A stretch of 64,000 nucleotides of DNA, taken from positions 58,382 to 122,381 of the forward strand of contig NZ_QFFM01000008.1 of NCBI RefSeq assembly GCF_003129905.1, in the 5' to 3' direction. This document shows, one piece after another, positions 42,410 through 51,806 of this stretch. The DNA comes from Bifidobacterium callitrichidarum. GTDB taxonomy: Bacteria > Actinomycetota > Actinomycetes > Actinomycetales > Bifidobacteriaceae. The first letter of the stretch is position 1; the number at the start of each line of letters is the position of its first letter. A model generated the notes under the pieces. That model worked only from the letters and a program-made list of their open reading frames with translations. It ran no database searches and was not told where the DNA came from. The translations under genes were made by a program, and so were the position numbers.

Positions 42410-44698
42410 ATGTCCAACACCCTCGACCTGACCGGCTTCACGCCGAAGGCCATCACCCCCTTCTCCATCACCCGCAACGATTGGGGAGTGGCCCCGGACG
42501 GCACCGCCGTGGACTTCACCAACTACTACATGACCTTCGACGGCAAGCCGTTCTACGGCGTCTGCGGCGAGTTCCACTACTCGCGCATGGCCCCCTCCCG
42601 TTGGGACGAGCAACTCGCCAAGATGGTCGCCGGCGGCATCAACGTCATCGCCACCTACGTGTTCTGGAACCATCACGAGGAGCATGAGAACCAGTGGAAC
42701 TTCACCGGCCGTCGCAACATCCGCCGATTCATCCGGCTGTGCGCCAAGCACGGACTCAAGGTCATCGTGCGTCTCGGCCCGTTCGACCACGGCGAGGTGC
42801 GCAACGGCGGCATCCCGGACTGGATGTACGGCAAGCCGTACGAGGTCCGTTCCGTGGACCCCGGCTTCCTGGACAAGGTGCGCGACCTGTACGCGCACAT
42901 CGCCGCCCAGCTGGACGGCCTGTACTTCAAGGACGGCGGTCCGATCGTCGCCGCCCAGCTGGACAACGAGTACATGCATTCCTCCTCCCCGTGGGAGATG
43001 ACCACCGGCATCACCAACGAATGGGTGCCCGGCGGCCATGACGGCTTCGCCTACGTGCATGCCCTGCGTCGCATCGCCGAAGAGGAAGGCATCTCGGTGC
43101 CGTTCTACACCAACACCGGTTGGGGTGGCTCCCCGGTACCGGACGACGTGCTGCCGCTGTGGGGCGGCTACGCCTACCGCCCGTGGCTGTTCTACGCGGG
43201 CCCCGGCGAGCACCCGGTCACCGACGAATACATCTACCGCAACTTCCATTCCAACGACTGCCCGCGCGGCGAGGAGTTCGCTCCCACCTACGAGCCGGAA
43301 GCCAAGCCGTACGCCTGCTGTGAGATGGGTGGCGGCATGTTCAGCTCGTACAACTACCGCTTCGTGCTGCCGATGAAGTCCGTGGATGCCATGTCCAACA
43401 TCAAGATGGCCTCCGGCTGCAACTTCCTGGGCTACTACATGTTCCAGGGCGGCTCGAATCCGATCGGCGACGGCATCTACCTCAACGAAAGCCAGCTGCC
43501 GAAGATCTCCTACGACTTCCAGGCGGCGCTCGGCGAATTCGGCCAGGCACGCGAATCCTACCGCCGCATGAAGGCCGTGCATTACTTCGCGTTGGCTTTC
43601 GCCGAACGTCTGTGCCCGCTGGGCGTGGCCGTGCCGGAAGGCCAGGAGTCGATCGCCCCGACCGACATGGACACCCTGCGCTGGTGCGTGCGCACCGATG
43701 GCGAACGCGGCTTCGTGTTCCTCAACAACTTCCAGGACCATGCCAGCATGCCGGCCAAGCACGGCGAATCGGTCGAGGTCACGCTGGCCTCCGGCGAGAC
43801 CGTGCGGTTCGACGGCATCGGCCTGGCGTCCGACGAGAACTGCATCCTGCCGTTCAACATGGATCTCGATGGCGTCACGCTGACCGCCGCCACCGCGCAG
43901 CCCGTCACCGTGATCGCCCCGGCCGGTGCCGGCCGCCGCACCTTCGTGTTCCTCAGGCCCGAGGGTATGGACGACTGCTGGTTCCGTTTCGCCGACGGCA
44001 CCGTGCATCATGTGCCGGCGGATGCCGACGTGGAATCCTTCCCGGTCACGGACGAGGCCGGTCACGCGGTGGACATCGTGTGCCTGAGCCGTGCCAAGGC
44101 CGACGCGATGACCGTGATCGGCGGCAAGGCGCTGGTATTCGCCGGCGACCCGGTCGCGCAGGATCCGGCCCGGCCCAGCATCGTCAACGACGGCGCCGCC
44201 GTCTACGAACTGGACGGACGAATCGTCGTGGAATCCACCCGGCCGGACGTCGCCGTAAGCTCCTATCCCACCGGGTTCCTGGCCGAGCAGAGCGTGCGGT
44301 ACCAGCCGGTCACCGCGGAGCCCGTCGTGCGGAAGCTGTCCGACACGCGCTACGTCATCGACCTGCCCGATGACCTGCTCGCCGCCGACGGCGTGGAGGA
44401 CATGCGCCTGCGCGTGCGCTACTCGGGCGATATCGGCTGGCTGTGGTGCGGTCGCACCCTGGTGGACGATAACTTCTGCAACGGTGACGTGTGGGAGATC
44501 GGCCTCAAGGAATACGTGCAGCAGCTTGAGGATAACCGCAACCAACTGGTGCTCACCATCACGCCCATCAAGGAAGGCGCGAATGTGAACGTGGAATCCG
44601 CGATGGCCGCCCGCATGGAGAACGTCGACCAGCAGACGGCGGGACTTGAGTCCGTGACCCTGCAGCCGGTGTACCGGACGGTCCTGCACGCGGCCTGA
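42410..44698 (+). CDS. Glycoside hydrolase family 35 beta-galactosidase
   Basis: A 762-residue cytoplasmic enzyme (no signal peptide) expected to release beta-linked galactose from imported oligosaccharides. The N-terminal barrel shows GH35 landmarks: GEFHYSRMAPSRWDEQL, GINVIATYVFWNHHE, and VIVRLGPFDHGEVRNGGIPDW. The likely acid/base is E187 (QLDNEY), and the likely nucleophile is E305 (ACCEMGGGM). C-terminal beta domains fill residues 400-760. GAAAGG precedes ATG 42410. The sequence diverges from textbook GH35 beta-galactosidases, so linkage specificity cannot be stated. Confidence 0.88.
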   Translation: MSNTLDLTGFTPKAITPFSITRNDWGVAPDGTAVDFTNYYMTFDGKPFYGVCGEFHYSRMAPSRWDEQLAKMVAGGINVIATYVFWNHHEEHENQWNFTGRRNIRRFIRLCAKHGLKVIVRLGPFDHGEVRNGGIPDWMYGKPYEVRSVDPGFLDKVRDLYAHIAAQLDGLYFKDGGPIVAAQLDNEYMHSSSPWEMTTGITNEWVPGGHDGFAYVHALRRIAEEEGISVPFYTNTGWGGSPVPDDVLPLWGGYAYRPWLFYAGPGEHPVTDEYIYRNFHSNDCPRGEEFAPTYEPEAKPYACCEMGGGMFSSYNYRFVLPMKSVDAMSNIKMASGCNFLGYYMFQGGSNPIGDGIYLNESQLPKISYDFQAALGEFGQARESYRRMKAVHYFALAFAERLCPLGVAVPEGQESIAPTDMDTLRWCVRTDGERGFVFLNNFQDHASMPAKHGESVEVTLASGETVRFDGIGLASDENCILPFNMDLDGVTLTAATAQPVTVIAPAGAGRRTFVFLRPEGMDDCWFRFADGTVHHVPADADVESFPVTDEAGHAVDIVCLSRAKADAMTVIGGKALVFAGDPVAQDPARPSIVNDGAAVYELDGRIVVESTRPDVAVSSYPTGFLAEQSVRYQPVTAEPVVRKLSDTRYVIDLPDDLLAADGVEDMRLRVRYSGDIGWLWCGRTLVDDNFCNGDVWEIGLKEYVQQLEDNRNQLVLTITPIKEGANVNVESAMAARMENVDQQTAGLESVTLQPVYRTVLHAA

Positions 44699-44705
44699 TC
44701 GATTC

Positions 44706-44825
44706 GGCTCTGTTGGGCCAGGATTGATGGCTTCTCGGCTCCCCTTGTCAGGGGAGCCGAGGAGCGGAGTGAGACTGAGGGGCAGTTCCCATAGGATGAT
44801 GTCAGAATCTTGGTTCGGCAGAGCC
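44706..44825. repeat. Degenerate 120-bp copy of the 63430 miniature element
   Basis: The left end GGCTCTGTTGGGCCAGGATT and right end GTTCGGCAGAGCC are decayed forms of the 63430 element's terminal repeats, and the core at 44737-44785 is the common palindrome. No target duplication is recognisable. It lies inside the galactoside operon between the beta-galactosidase and phosphatase genes. Confidence 0.75.
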
Positions 44826-44860
44826 GACTTGCTTTGTAAGGTAATCAATCGGAGGTCGTA

Positions 44861-45544
44861 ATGAGGGGAGCTGTGCGTCGAGTGGAATATGGGCATAGTG
44901 GTTCCGCCGCATGGACACTCAAGGCCGTGCTGTGGGACCTGGACGGCACCCTAGTCGACTCCGACCCGCTGTGGGTGGCCGCCGAACGGCATTGCGCCGA
45001 ATCGCACGGTGTGGTCTGGAGCGAGGAGCTGAGTCTCAGGATGACAGCCGCACCGCTGCCGGTATGCGCGAAGGTGCTGCAGGATGCGGGCGTGCAGCTC
45101 GATGCGGCCGTCATCATCAACGCCCTGGTTGCGGACGTCACCGCGATGTACGGCGACGACGTGCCGTGGACGCCGGGCGCATGGGATGTGCTGACCGAGC
45201 TGCGCCGGCACGGCATCCCCTCGGTGCTGGTCACCGGCTCGCCGTTCTCGCTCGCCTCGCGTGTGGTGGCCGCGGCTCCGGAAGGCGCGTTCGCCGGCAT
45301 CGTCAGCGGGGACGACGATATCCCGCACAAGCCCGATCCGGCGCCCTACCTGCGCGGCGCCCGTCTGGCCGGGGTGCCGGCCGCCGACTGCCTGGTGTTC
45401 GAGGATTCCGCCAGCGGCGTCGCCTCCGCGCTCGCCGCCGGCGCCCATGCCATAGGCCTCAACGCCTGCGCCCGCACCCCGCTGCCGTCGGACGCCGGCT
45501 ACCCGGTCCTCGATTCCCTGCGCGACTTTCGCCTGAGGGAGTAG
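44861..45544 (+). CDS. HAD-superfamily phosphatase (beta-phosphoglucomutase-like)
   Basis: A 227-residue haloacid dehalogenase-type hydrolase. Motif I is DLDGTLVDSD (about residues 26-35) with both catalytic Asp, motif II is in VLVTGSPFS, motif III Lys is in PHKPDPAPYL, and motif IV is VFEDSASGVASALAAG. The cap domain between motifs I and II puts it in subfamily I. GGAGGT lies five bases before the ATG. It ends the galactoside operon, where it may dephosphorylate a sugar phosphate; the substrate is unknown. It is convergent with the CdaR-type gene, 11 bases away. Confidence 0.9.
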   Translation: MRGAVRRVEYGHSGSAAWTLKAVLWDLDGTLVDSDPLWVAAERHCAESHGVVWSEELSLRMTAAPLPVCAKVLQDAGVQLDAAVIINALVADVTAMYGDDVPWTPGAWDVLTELRRHGIPSVLVTGSPFSLASRVVAAAPEGAFAGIVSGDDDIPHKPDPAPYLRGARLAGVPAADCLVFEDSASGVASALAAGAHAIGLNACARTPLPSDAGYPVLDSLRDFRLRE

Positions 45545-45555
45545 TGCCGCGTCGA

Positions 45556-46785
45556 TCAGGCCATGTTCATCAGCCGGCGTAGCGTGAAGGCCGCAGCCAA
45601 GGTGGTGTGATCGGCCAGTTCGCGCGGATTGTAGCCGGTGAGACGGGTGATTTTGTTCAATCGGTTCTGCACGGTGTTCTTGTGCAGGAACAGCTCCTCG
45701 GCGGTGCGCGAGATGCTACCGTTGTGCCGCGTGTAGGCATCGAACACGGCGTTCGCCTCGTCGATCTCCTCCTCGGTGAGCCCGCCGAACACGTTCCGGA
45801 CGAATCGTGCGGCCGTGTCGTCGGGCACCGCGCACAGCGCAAGGCCGATGCCCATGTCGTCGTAGACCATGACCCGCGTTGTGGCGACGCCAGTGTTGAC
45901 TTCGCCATCGACGACGGTACCTGTGGCATCCGTATCGTCCGCGGCTGTTGTGCCCGTCATCCCGGCTCGCACACGGTCTCCTGCGAACACGGACCACAAC
46001 GCCGCCGTGCGGGCCTGTCGATAGCAACGGTGGTACTCCGCCGCGGTGTGTGCCGTGTCCCCCACGCCGAACGCCAGCCGCTTGCCGTTGATGCGCGACG
46101 CCGCATCCCCCAATCGGGCAAGCAGATCGCGCACGCCGTCCGGCGTGAAATGCGCGGCGTCCAACAGAAGACGGTATTCGCCGCCGTAAATCGTGTACAG
46201 ATGCTCGGCATTGCCGCCCAGCAGCACGTCCAGCGCATCGTAGGTGCCGTCCTGCGTGGCGCCTGCGTCGCCCCCGGACTTGCTCTCAGGCCTGCCGACC
46301 GCCACGATGCGCGGCCTGTCAAGGTCGATGCCGAGCGTGGATGCCAGATACCCGATGGGCGCGGCGTCCGATTGCGGGGCGATGAGCAGATTCGTCAGGT
46401 TCGTCATCATCATGCGGCGATCGAATCGGGAGACCTGCTCCAGATTCTCGCGCACCAGAATCTCCGTCATCTTCTTGATGACGTTGCCGAACGGTTCCAC
46501 GCGGGCGCGCTCGCCGGTGATGCCCACCACCGCGATCACCGTATCGCCCTGCATGACCGGCACGTTGATGCCGTCGCGTGCGCCGGCGAACGGGTGCTCG
46601 GCATCCACCGCGACGATCCGTCCGGTCCGTGCGGCCAGCAACGCCGCCTCATGATCGGTGCCGATGCGCGTGGGGTCGGTGCTGGCGATGACGCGGCCTT
46701 CCGTATTGAAGAAGTTGATGTCGTGCTGCAGCACGCCCTTGATGTTCTCCACGATGGTGGTGGCGATGTGCGGGTCGATGTCCAT
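45556..46785 (-). CDS. CdaR-type sugar diacid/glycerate regulator
   Basis: A 409-residue activator. Residues 1-140 form the putative sugar-diacid recognition domain (FNTEGRVIASTDPTRIGTDH is its signature), the middle resembles a degenerate GGDEF-like domain, and residues 345-405 carry a PucR/CdaR C-terminal helix-turn-helix (LFLHKNTVQNRLNKITRLTG). The start at 46785 follows AAGGAG; a longer reading to 46848 lacks a ribosome site. It is divergent from a GntP permease and glycerate kinase, the classical targets of CdaR. Confidence 0.92.
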   Translation of the reverse strand: MDIDPHIATTIVENIKGVLQHDINFFNTEGRVIASTDPTRIGTDHEAALLAARTGRIVAVDAEHPFAGARDGINVPVMQGDTVIAVVGITGERARVEPFGNVIKKMTEILVRENLEQVSRFDRRMMMTNLTNLLIAPQSDAAPIGYLASTLGIDLDRPRIVAVGRPESKSGGDAGATQDGTYDALDVLLGGNAEHLYTIYGGEYRLLLDAAHFTPDGVRDLLARLGDAASRINGKRLAFGVGDTAHTAAEYHRCYRQARTAALWSVFAGDRVRAGMTGTTAADDTDATGTVVDGEVNTGVATTRVMVYDDMGIGLALCAVPDDTAARFVRNVFGGLTEEEIDEANAVFDAYTRHNGSISRTAEELFLHKNTVQNRLNKITRLTGYNPRELADHTTLAAAFTLRRLMNMA

Positions 46786-46973
46786 CTCGCGCTCCTTCGC
46801 GTAGCGGTCCCGTTCGATTGACGGGTTCGCGTCCTCTTCCCCTGACATGGTACCGGTAACAGATGGTATTGGGAAAACCGAGGGATTTCCTGGTTTGAGG
46901 ATGGTTGTTGGGATATGACGAGGTGCGTGATACTGGGAACCATCCACACAGACACGATCAAAGGAGATTCACC

Positions 46974-48272
46974 ATGGTGGAAGGTGTCGCTATCGCTTGG
47001 TGGGCCGCCCTACTGGGCCTGGCCGTGGCGATCGTCCTGATTCTGAGGAAACTCAACGCCACATACGCGCTTATGCTCGGTGCGGTGGTCGGCTGCGTAA
47101 TCGGTGGCGCGACGCTGTCCCAGACCGTCAACGTGATCGTCGCGGGCGGCCAGAGCGTGGTCGGCACCATCGTGCGTGTGCTGGCGGCGGGCGTGCTGGC
47201 CGGCGTGATGATGGAATCCGGCGCCGCCAATCGTATCGCCAAGACCATCGTCACCGTATTCGGCGAGAAGTTCGCCATTCTCTCCCTGGCGCTCGCCACC
47301 ATGATCATCTGCGCGGTGGGCGTGTTCATCCCCGTGGCCGTGCTCATCGTGGCGCCGATCGCGCTGGAGGTCGGCAACCGGCTGGGCATCTCCAAGGTCG
47401 CGCTGCTCGTGGCCCTCTCCGGCGGAGGCAAGGCTGGCAACATCATCTCCCCGAACCCGAACGCCATCGCCGCCGCCTCCGGTTTCGACGTGCCCCACTC
47501 CTCGGTGATGATCGGCAGCTTCGTTCCGGCCGTCTGCGGCCTGGCCATGGCTGTGCTGCTCGCCACCCTGCTGCGTGGCCGCGGAGCCGCGCCGACCGCC
47601 GCCGAGGTCGACGCCAACGACGCCGCGGACGACGCCTCCCTGCCGTCCATCGGGCGTGCGCTCGTGGCCCCGGTCATCGCCGTGGCGCTGCTGCTCGTCA
47701 ACCCGATCGGCAACGTGCTGAACATCGAACTGCTCACCCGATTCCAGGTGGACGCCATGTACATCCTGCCGTTCGCCGCCGTCGTGGGCCTGTTCGCCAT
47801 GGGCAAGGGACGTCACCTGCTCGACTACTCCAAGGCCGGCATCGGCCGCATGACCGATGTGGTGCTCATCCTCATCGGCGCCGGTGCCATCGGCGGCCTC
47901 ATCACCAATTCCGATTTGTCTACGCAGATCGTGAACCTCATCAAGGCGTGGGGCGTGTCCGGTTCCGTGCTCGCCCCGCTGGCCGGCATCCTCATGGCCG
48001 CCGCCACCGCGTCTACCTCCACCGGCGTGATTCTCGGCTCCAATTCGTTCGGCGCCTCGATCCTCGACTTCGGCGTGAGCCCGGTGGCCGCCGCCGTCAC
48101 CATGCAGGCCGGCGCCACGGTGATCGACCACCTGCCGCACGGCAACTACTTCCACGTCACCGGACAGTCCATGAAGATGACGGTCGGCGAACGCATGAAG
48201 TCGGTGCCGTTCGAAAGTCTCGTGGGCCTGACCATGACCGCCGTGGCTTGCCTGACCACCGGCCTGTTCTAA
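46974..48272 (+). CDS. GntP family permease (probable glycerate/gluconate importer)
   Basis: A 432-residue membrane protein with twelve or more helices, matching the GntP proton symporter family (GGGKAGNIISPNPNAIAAASG, then ATASTSTGVILGSNSFG and VIDHLPHGNYFH). AAAGGAG precedes the ATG at 46974. It is followed 25 bases later by glycerate kinase, so glycerate is the likely substrate. Confidence 0.93.
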   Translation: MVEGVAIAWWAALLGLAVAIVLILRKLNATYALMLGAVVGCVIGGATLSQTVNVIVAGGQSVVGTIVRVLAAGVLAGVMMESGAANRIAKTIVTVFGEKFAILSLALATMIICAVGVFIPVAVLIVAPIALEVGNRLGISKVALLVALSGGGKAGNIISPNPNAIAAASGFDVPHSSVMIGSFVPAVCGLAMAVLLATLLRGRGAAPTAAEVDANDAADDASLPSIGRALVAPVIAVALLLVNPIGNVLNIELLTRFQVDAMYILPFAAVVGLFAMGKGRHLLDYSKAGIGRMTDVVLILIGAGAIGGLITNSDLSTQIVNLIKAWGVSGSVLAPLAGILMAAATASTSTGVILGSNSFGASILDFGVSPVAAAVTMQAGATVIDHLPHGNYFHVTGQSMKMTVGERMKSVPFESLVGLTMTAVACLTTGLF

Positions 48273-48297
48273 CCAAACCAAGCAAGGAAAACCAACA

Positions 48298-49503
48298 ATG
48301 AAGTTCGTTATCGCACCTGATTCGTTCAAGAACTGCATGACCGCACGCGAGGCGGCCGAAGCTATCCGCGCCGGTCTCGCCACGGTGTTCCCCGAGGCCG
48401 AATATGTGATGGTCCCCATGGCCGACGGCGGTGAAGGCACGGTCCAGTCGCTCGTGGACGCCACCGGCGGTTCCCTGCGCCATGCGGACGTGCTCGACCC
48501 GCTCCAGCGCTCCGTCCGCGCTACCTACGGCGTGCTTGGTTCAGCAGCCGACGCAGCAGCCGCGGCCTCCGCAGATGCCACGGACACTGCAGCCGCGGAC
48601 CCGGTCCCTGCACACACCGCCGTCATCGAAATGGCCGCCGCCTCCGGCATTCAGTTCGTGGACGAATCCACTAAGAACCCGCTCATCACCACCACGTACG
48701 GCACCGGACAACTCATCAGGGCAGCCCTTGACGATGGTGCCCGCCGTATCATCATCGGCATCGGCGGCTCGGCCACCAACGACGGCGGCGCCGGCATGGC
48801 CGAAGCCCTTGGCGTGCGCTTCCTCGACGCAGACGGCAACCCCATTCCGCGCGGCGGCGGTTTCCTCAACCGGCTCGTCACCATCGACACCTCCGGCCTT
48901 GACCCGCGCATCGCTGAGACGGAAATCCTCATCGCCTCGGATGTGACCAATCCGCTGGTCGGTCCCAAGGGCGCCTCCGCCGTATTCGGCCCGCAGAAGG
49001 GCGCCACGCCGGACATGGTCAGGCGGCTGGATGCCAATCTGGCCTACTACGCGGCCATCATCAGCGACCAGCTTGGCCTCGACGTGGCGCATACGCCCGG
49101 TGCCGGCGCGGCGGGCGGCCTTGGCGCTGGCCTGCTCGCCTTCACCAAGTCGCAGATGCGCTCCGGCGTGAAAATCGTGTCCGAAACCGTGGGGCTCGCC
49201 GCAAAATCGGAGGGCGCCGACTACTGCTTCACCGGCGAGGGCGGCATCGATTTCCAGACCCAGTACGGCAAGACGCCGATGGGTGTGGCGCAGGCCGCGC
49301 ATCAGGGCAATCCGGACATCGGCGTCATCGCGTTCGCCGGCTGCGTGGGGGAGGGCATCGACCAGCTCTACGGGCTCGGCATCGACGCGGTGTTCGGCAT
49401 CGTGCCCGGCGCCGTCACGCTCGACAGGGCGTTGGCCGACGGCCCCGCCAACCTGGCCCGTGCCGCCGAAAACGTCGCCCGCCTCATCGCCCTGCGCGCG
49501 TAG
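48298..49503 (+). CDS. glxK: Glycerate kinase
   Basis: A 401-residue class I glycerate kinase (GarK/GlxK family) that phosphorylates D-glycerate (product 2-phosphoglycerate in the characterised GarK/GlxK type) for entry into glycolysis. The N-terminal IAPDSFKNCMTAREAAEAI, GGEGTVQSLV, the central GIGGSATNDGGAGMAEALG, and TGEGGIDFQTQYGKTPMGVA are family motifs. Residues about 79-104 are an Ala/Asp-rich insertion. AGGAAAA precedes the ATG. It forms an operon with the GntP permease under the CdaR-type regulator. Confidence 0.94.
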   Translation: MKFVIAPDSFKNCMTAREAAEAIRAGLATVFPEAEYVMVPMADGGEGTVQSLVDATGGSLRHADVLDPLQRSVRATYGVLGSAADAAAAASADATDTAAADPVPAHTAVIEMAAASGIQFVDESTKNPLITTTYGTGQLIRAALDDGARRIIIGIGGSATNDGGAGMAEALGVRFLDADGNPIPRGGGFLNRLVTIDTSGLDPRIAETEILIASDVTNPLVGPKGASAVFGPQKGATPDMVRRLDANLAYYAAIISDQLGLDVAHTPGAGAAGGLGAGLLAFTKSQMRSGVKIVSETVGLAAKSEGADYCFTGEGGIDFQTQYGKTPMGVAQAAHQGNPDIGVIAFAGCVGEGIDQLYGLGIDAVFGIVPGAVTLDRALADGPANLARAAENVARLIALRA

Positions 49504-49530
49504 GGAACGCTCGTAGCCGCTCAGCTCAAG

Positions 49531-50475
49531 TCAACTCAGCAAGAACGCGATGATCGCAATGAACACCGGACTCGTCATCGTGCTGAACAGGATGCCGTCG
49601 CGCGCGAAAGTGAGGCCCACGTTGTACCGGGCGGCGTAGTTGTACACGTTCTGACCGGTCGGCAGCGCGGCCAGCACCACGCAGGCGTACAGTTCGGCGC
49701 CGCGGAAGCCCATCACGAAGTACGCCAGCAGGAACGCGATGATCGGCATCACGATGTTCTTCAATACCGCCACCGTGAAGATGGCCGGAATATCGCCCTT
49801 CTTCTGCAGCGGCTTGGTGCCGTGCAGGGACATGCCGAACGCCATCAGGATCATCGGTACCGCGGACTCGCCGATCATGTTGATGGGGTCGTAGATGAAG
49901 TTCGGCACCGGGAACCAGCCCAGCTTGGCGTTGAGAGCGGAGACCACGATGCCCAGCAACGAGCCGATGAGCAGCGGCTGGTGCAGTGGCTGCTTGGCGA
50001 TCTCCTTGACCGAGACCTTGCCCTTGGTGGTCACATCCAGCACGGTCAGGCCGATCGGCGTGAACAGCGCCTGCTGCATCACCAGGATCGGCGCCACCAG
50101 CGCGCCGTTGCCCAGAATGTACGTGGCCACCGGCAGGCCGATGTTGTTGGAGTTCAAGTACAGCGAATTCAGCGCGCCGATGGTGGCATCCGGGGCCTTC
50201 AAGTGGAAGAACATCCGGTTCAGCACCAGGAACACCACGCCCACCAGCACCGCGGAGAGGAACGCCACGATGATCGAGGGGTGGAAGATGTCGAAGATCG
50301 GCTCCTTGGACAGGATCGCGAACATCAGGCACGGGCTGGAGACGAAGAACGAGAACCGGTTCAGCACCATCTGCGCGGAAGGACCGCCGATGCGCATGCG
50401 CGCCGCCACGTATCCCACGAAGATCACGATGCCGATGACGCAAAAGCCCTGCATGGCGCTGATCAGACCTGTCAT
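49531..50475 (-). CDS. AEC (auxin efflux carrier) family transporter
   Basis: A 314-residue membrane protein with about ten helices, similar to bacterial AEC/malate permease proteins (NSLYLNSNNIGLPVATYILG, then LPTGQNVYNYAARY). GGGAGG lies before ATG 50475. It converges on the glycerate kinase gene with a 27-base gap and is divergent from dapE. The substrate, perhaps an organic acid, is not known. Confidence 0.88.
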   Translation of the reverse strand: MTGLISAMQGFCVIGIVIFVGYVAARMRIGGPSAQMVLNRFSFFVSSPCLMFAILSKEPIFDIFHPSIIVAFLSAVLVGVVFLVLNRMFFHLKAPDATIGALNSLYLNSNNIGLPVATYILGNGALVAPILVMQQALFTPIGLTVLDVTTKGKVSVKEIAKQPLHQPLLIGSLLGIVVSALNAKLGWFPVPNFIYDPINMIGESAVPMILMAFGMSLHGTKPLQKKGDIPAIFTVAVLKNIVMPIIAFLLAYFVMGFRGAELYACVVLAALPTGQNVYNYAARYNVGLTFARDGILFSTMTSPVFIAIIAFLLS

Positions 50476-50575
50476 ATTCCTCCCTGCTTTCGCACCCCAG
50501 TGTGGCACATCAGTATGATTTCAGCGGCGAAATCTCAAGTACCGGGCCTCGCAGGGACGCACGCCGCCCGCGCGG

Positions 50576-50581
50576 TACGCT
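50576..50581 (+). promoter_or_regulatory. Possible -10 element of a leaderless dapE transcript
   Basis: TACGCT ends 7 bases before the dapE ATG. The GGTGGG near the ATG is a poor, too-close ribosome site. Confidence 0.4.
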
Positions 50582-50588
50582 GGTGGGC

Positions 50589-51806
50589 ATGACGAATACC
50601 CAGCCGATCACCCTGAACCCCGCCGCCTCCCGGGACGCCCAGCTCGCCGACCTGCTCACCCAGATCATGGAGATCTTCTCCGTCTCCGATGCCGAAGGCC
50701 CCCTCGCCGACGAGACCGAGGCCTTCCTCAAACGGCAACCCCACCTGACCGTCCGTCGTCACGGCGACACCGTGGTGGCCTCCACCGATTTCGGCAAGGC
50801 AAGCCGCGTGATTCTGGCCGGCCATATCGACACGGTCCCCGTCATCGACAACTTCCCGCCGCGTTGGCTGGAGCCCGGCGACCCGCTCATCCGCGAGGAC
50901 ATCGCCGAGGCTCACCCCGACGAACGGGTGCTGTGGGGCCGCGGCGCCACGGATATGAAGGCCTCGGACGCCGTCATGCTCTACCTCGCCGCCACCCTCG
51001 ACGGACGCACGCCGCAAACCACCCCCAAAGTGGACCTCACCTATGTCTTCTACGACCATGAGGAAGTCGCCGCCGAGAAGAACGGCCTGAGGAAGGTCGT
51101 CGAGGCCCATCCCGACTGGATCCAGGGCGAGTTCGCCATCATCGGCGAGCCCACCAACTGCGGCATCGAAGGTGGATGCAACGGCACGATCCGCTTCGAC
51201 GTCGTCACCCACGGCGTGGCCGCGCACTCCGCCCGCGCGTGGATGGGCGAGAACGCCATCCATAAGGCCGCCGGCATCCTGAACCGACTCAATGACTACC
51301 AGCCCGCCACCGTGAACGTGGACGGCTTGGATTACCGCGAAGGCCTCAATGCCACGCTCATCTCCGGCGGCAAGGGCACTAACGTCATCCCGGACGAATG
51401 CCGCGTCCACGTCAACTACCGCTTCGCGCCGGACAAGTCGCTGGCCGAGGCCAAGGCCCTGATGATGGGTGCGGATGCCGGCGCCGAACTCGGCAACGGC
51501 GAGCATGTGGCCACCGGCGGCGTCTTCGAGGGCTACGGCATCGAGATGAAGGACGAGTCGCCGTCCGCACGACCCGGTCTCGCCGCCCCGCTGGCCCAGG
51601 ATCTGGTCCGACTCGTGCGCGAACGCACCGGCCGCGAGCCGCTGGCCAAGCTCGGCTGGACCGATGTGGCCCGCTTCTCCCAGCTCGGCATCCCGGCCGT
51701 CAACCTCGGCGCCGGTGATCCGCTGCTCGCCCACAAGCATGACGAGCAGGTACCCGAATCCGATCTGTCCGCTCTCGCTGACCTGCTGCTCGCCTGGCTC
51801 GTGTGA
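50589..51806 (+). CDS. dapE: Succinyl-diaminopimelate desuccinylase
   Basis: A 405-residue M20-family zinc hydrolase that yields LL-diaminopimelate for lysine and peptidoglycan. Metal-site motifs are visible: AGHIDTVP (about residue 78), GRGATDMKASDAVML, YDHEEVAAEKNG with the paired Glu, and GEPTNCGIEGGCNG. The family's final His region is near the C-terminus (AHKHDEQVPE). The ATG at 50589 is the first methionine before the conserved region. It functionally connects with lysA elsewhere in the window. Confidence 0.92.
   Translation: MTNTQPITLNPAASRDAQLADLLTQIMEIFSVSDAEGPLADETEAFLKRQPHLTVRRHGDTVVASTDFGKASRVILAGHIDTVPVIDNFPPRWLEPGDPLIREDIAEAHPDERVLWGRGATDMKASDAVMLYLAATLDGRTPQTTPKVDLTYVFYDHEEVAAEKNGLRKVVEAHPDWIQGEFAIIGEPTNCGIEGGCNGTIRFDVVTHGVAAHSARAWMGENAIHKAAGILNRLNDYQPATVNVDGLDYREGLNATLISGGKGTNVIPDECRVHVNYRFAPDKSLAEAKALMMGADAGAELGNGEHVATGGVFEGYGIEMKDESPSARPGLAAPLAQDLVRLVRERTGREPLAKLGWTDVARFSQLGIPAVNLGAGDPLLAHKHDEQVPESDLSALADLLLAWLV

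Noticed and set aside
41393..44896. A 1167-codon open frame on the minus strand opposite the permease and beta-galactosidase genes
   Set aside because: It is a shadow of high-GC codon use. The translation is His/Val/Gly-rich with no domain, and the opposite strand encodes clear GH35 and permease proteins.
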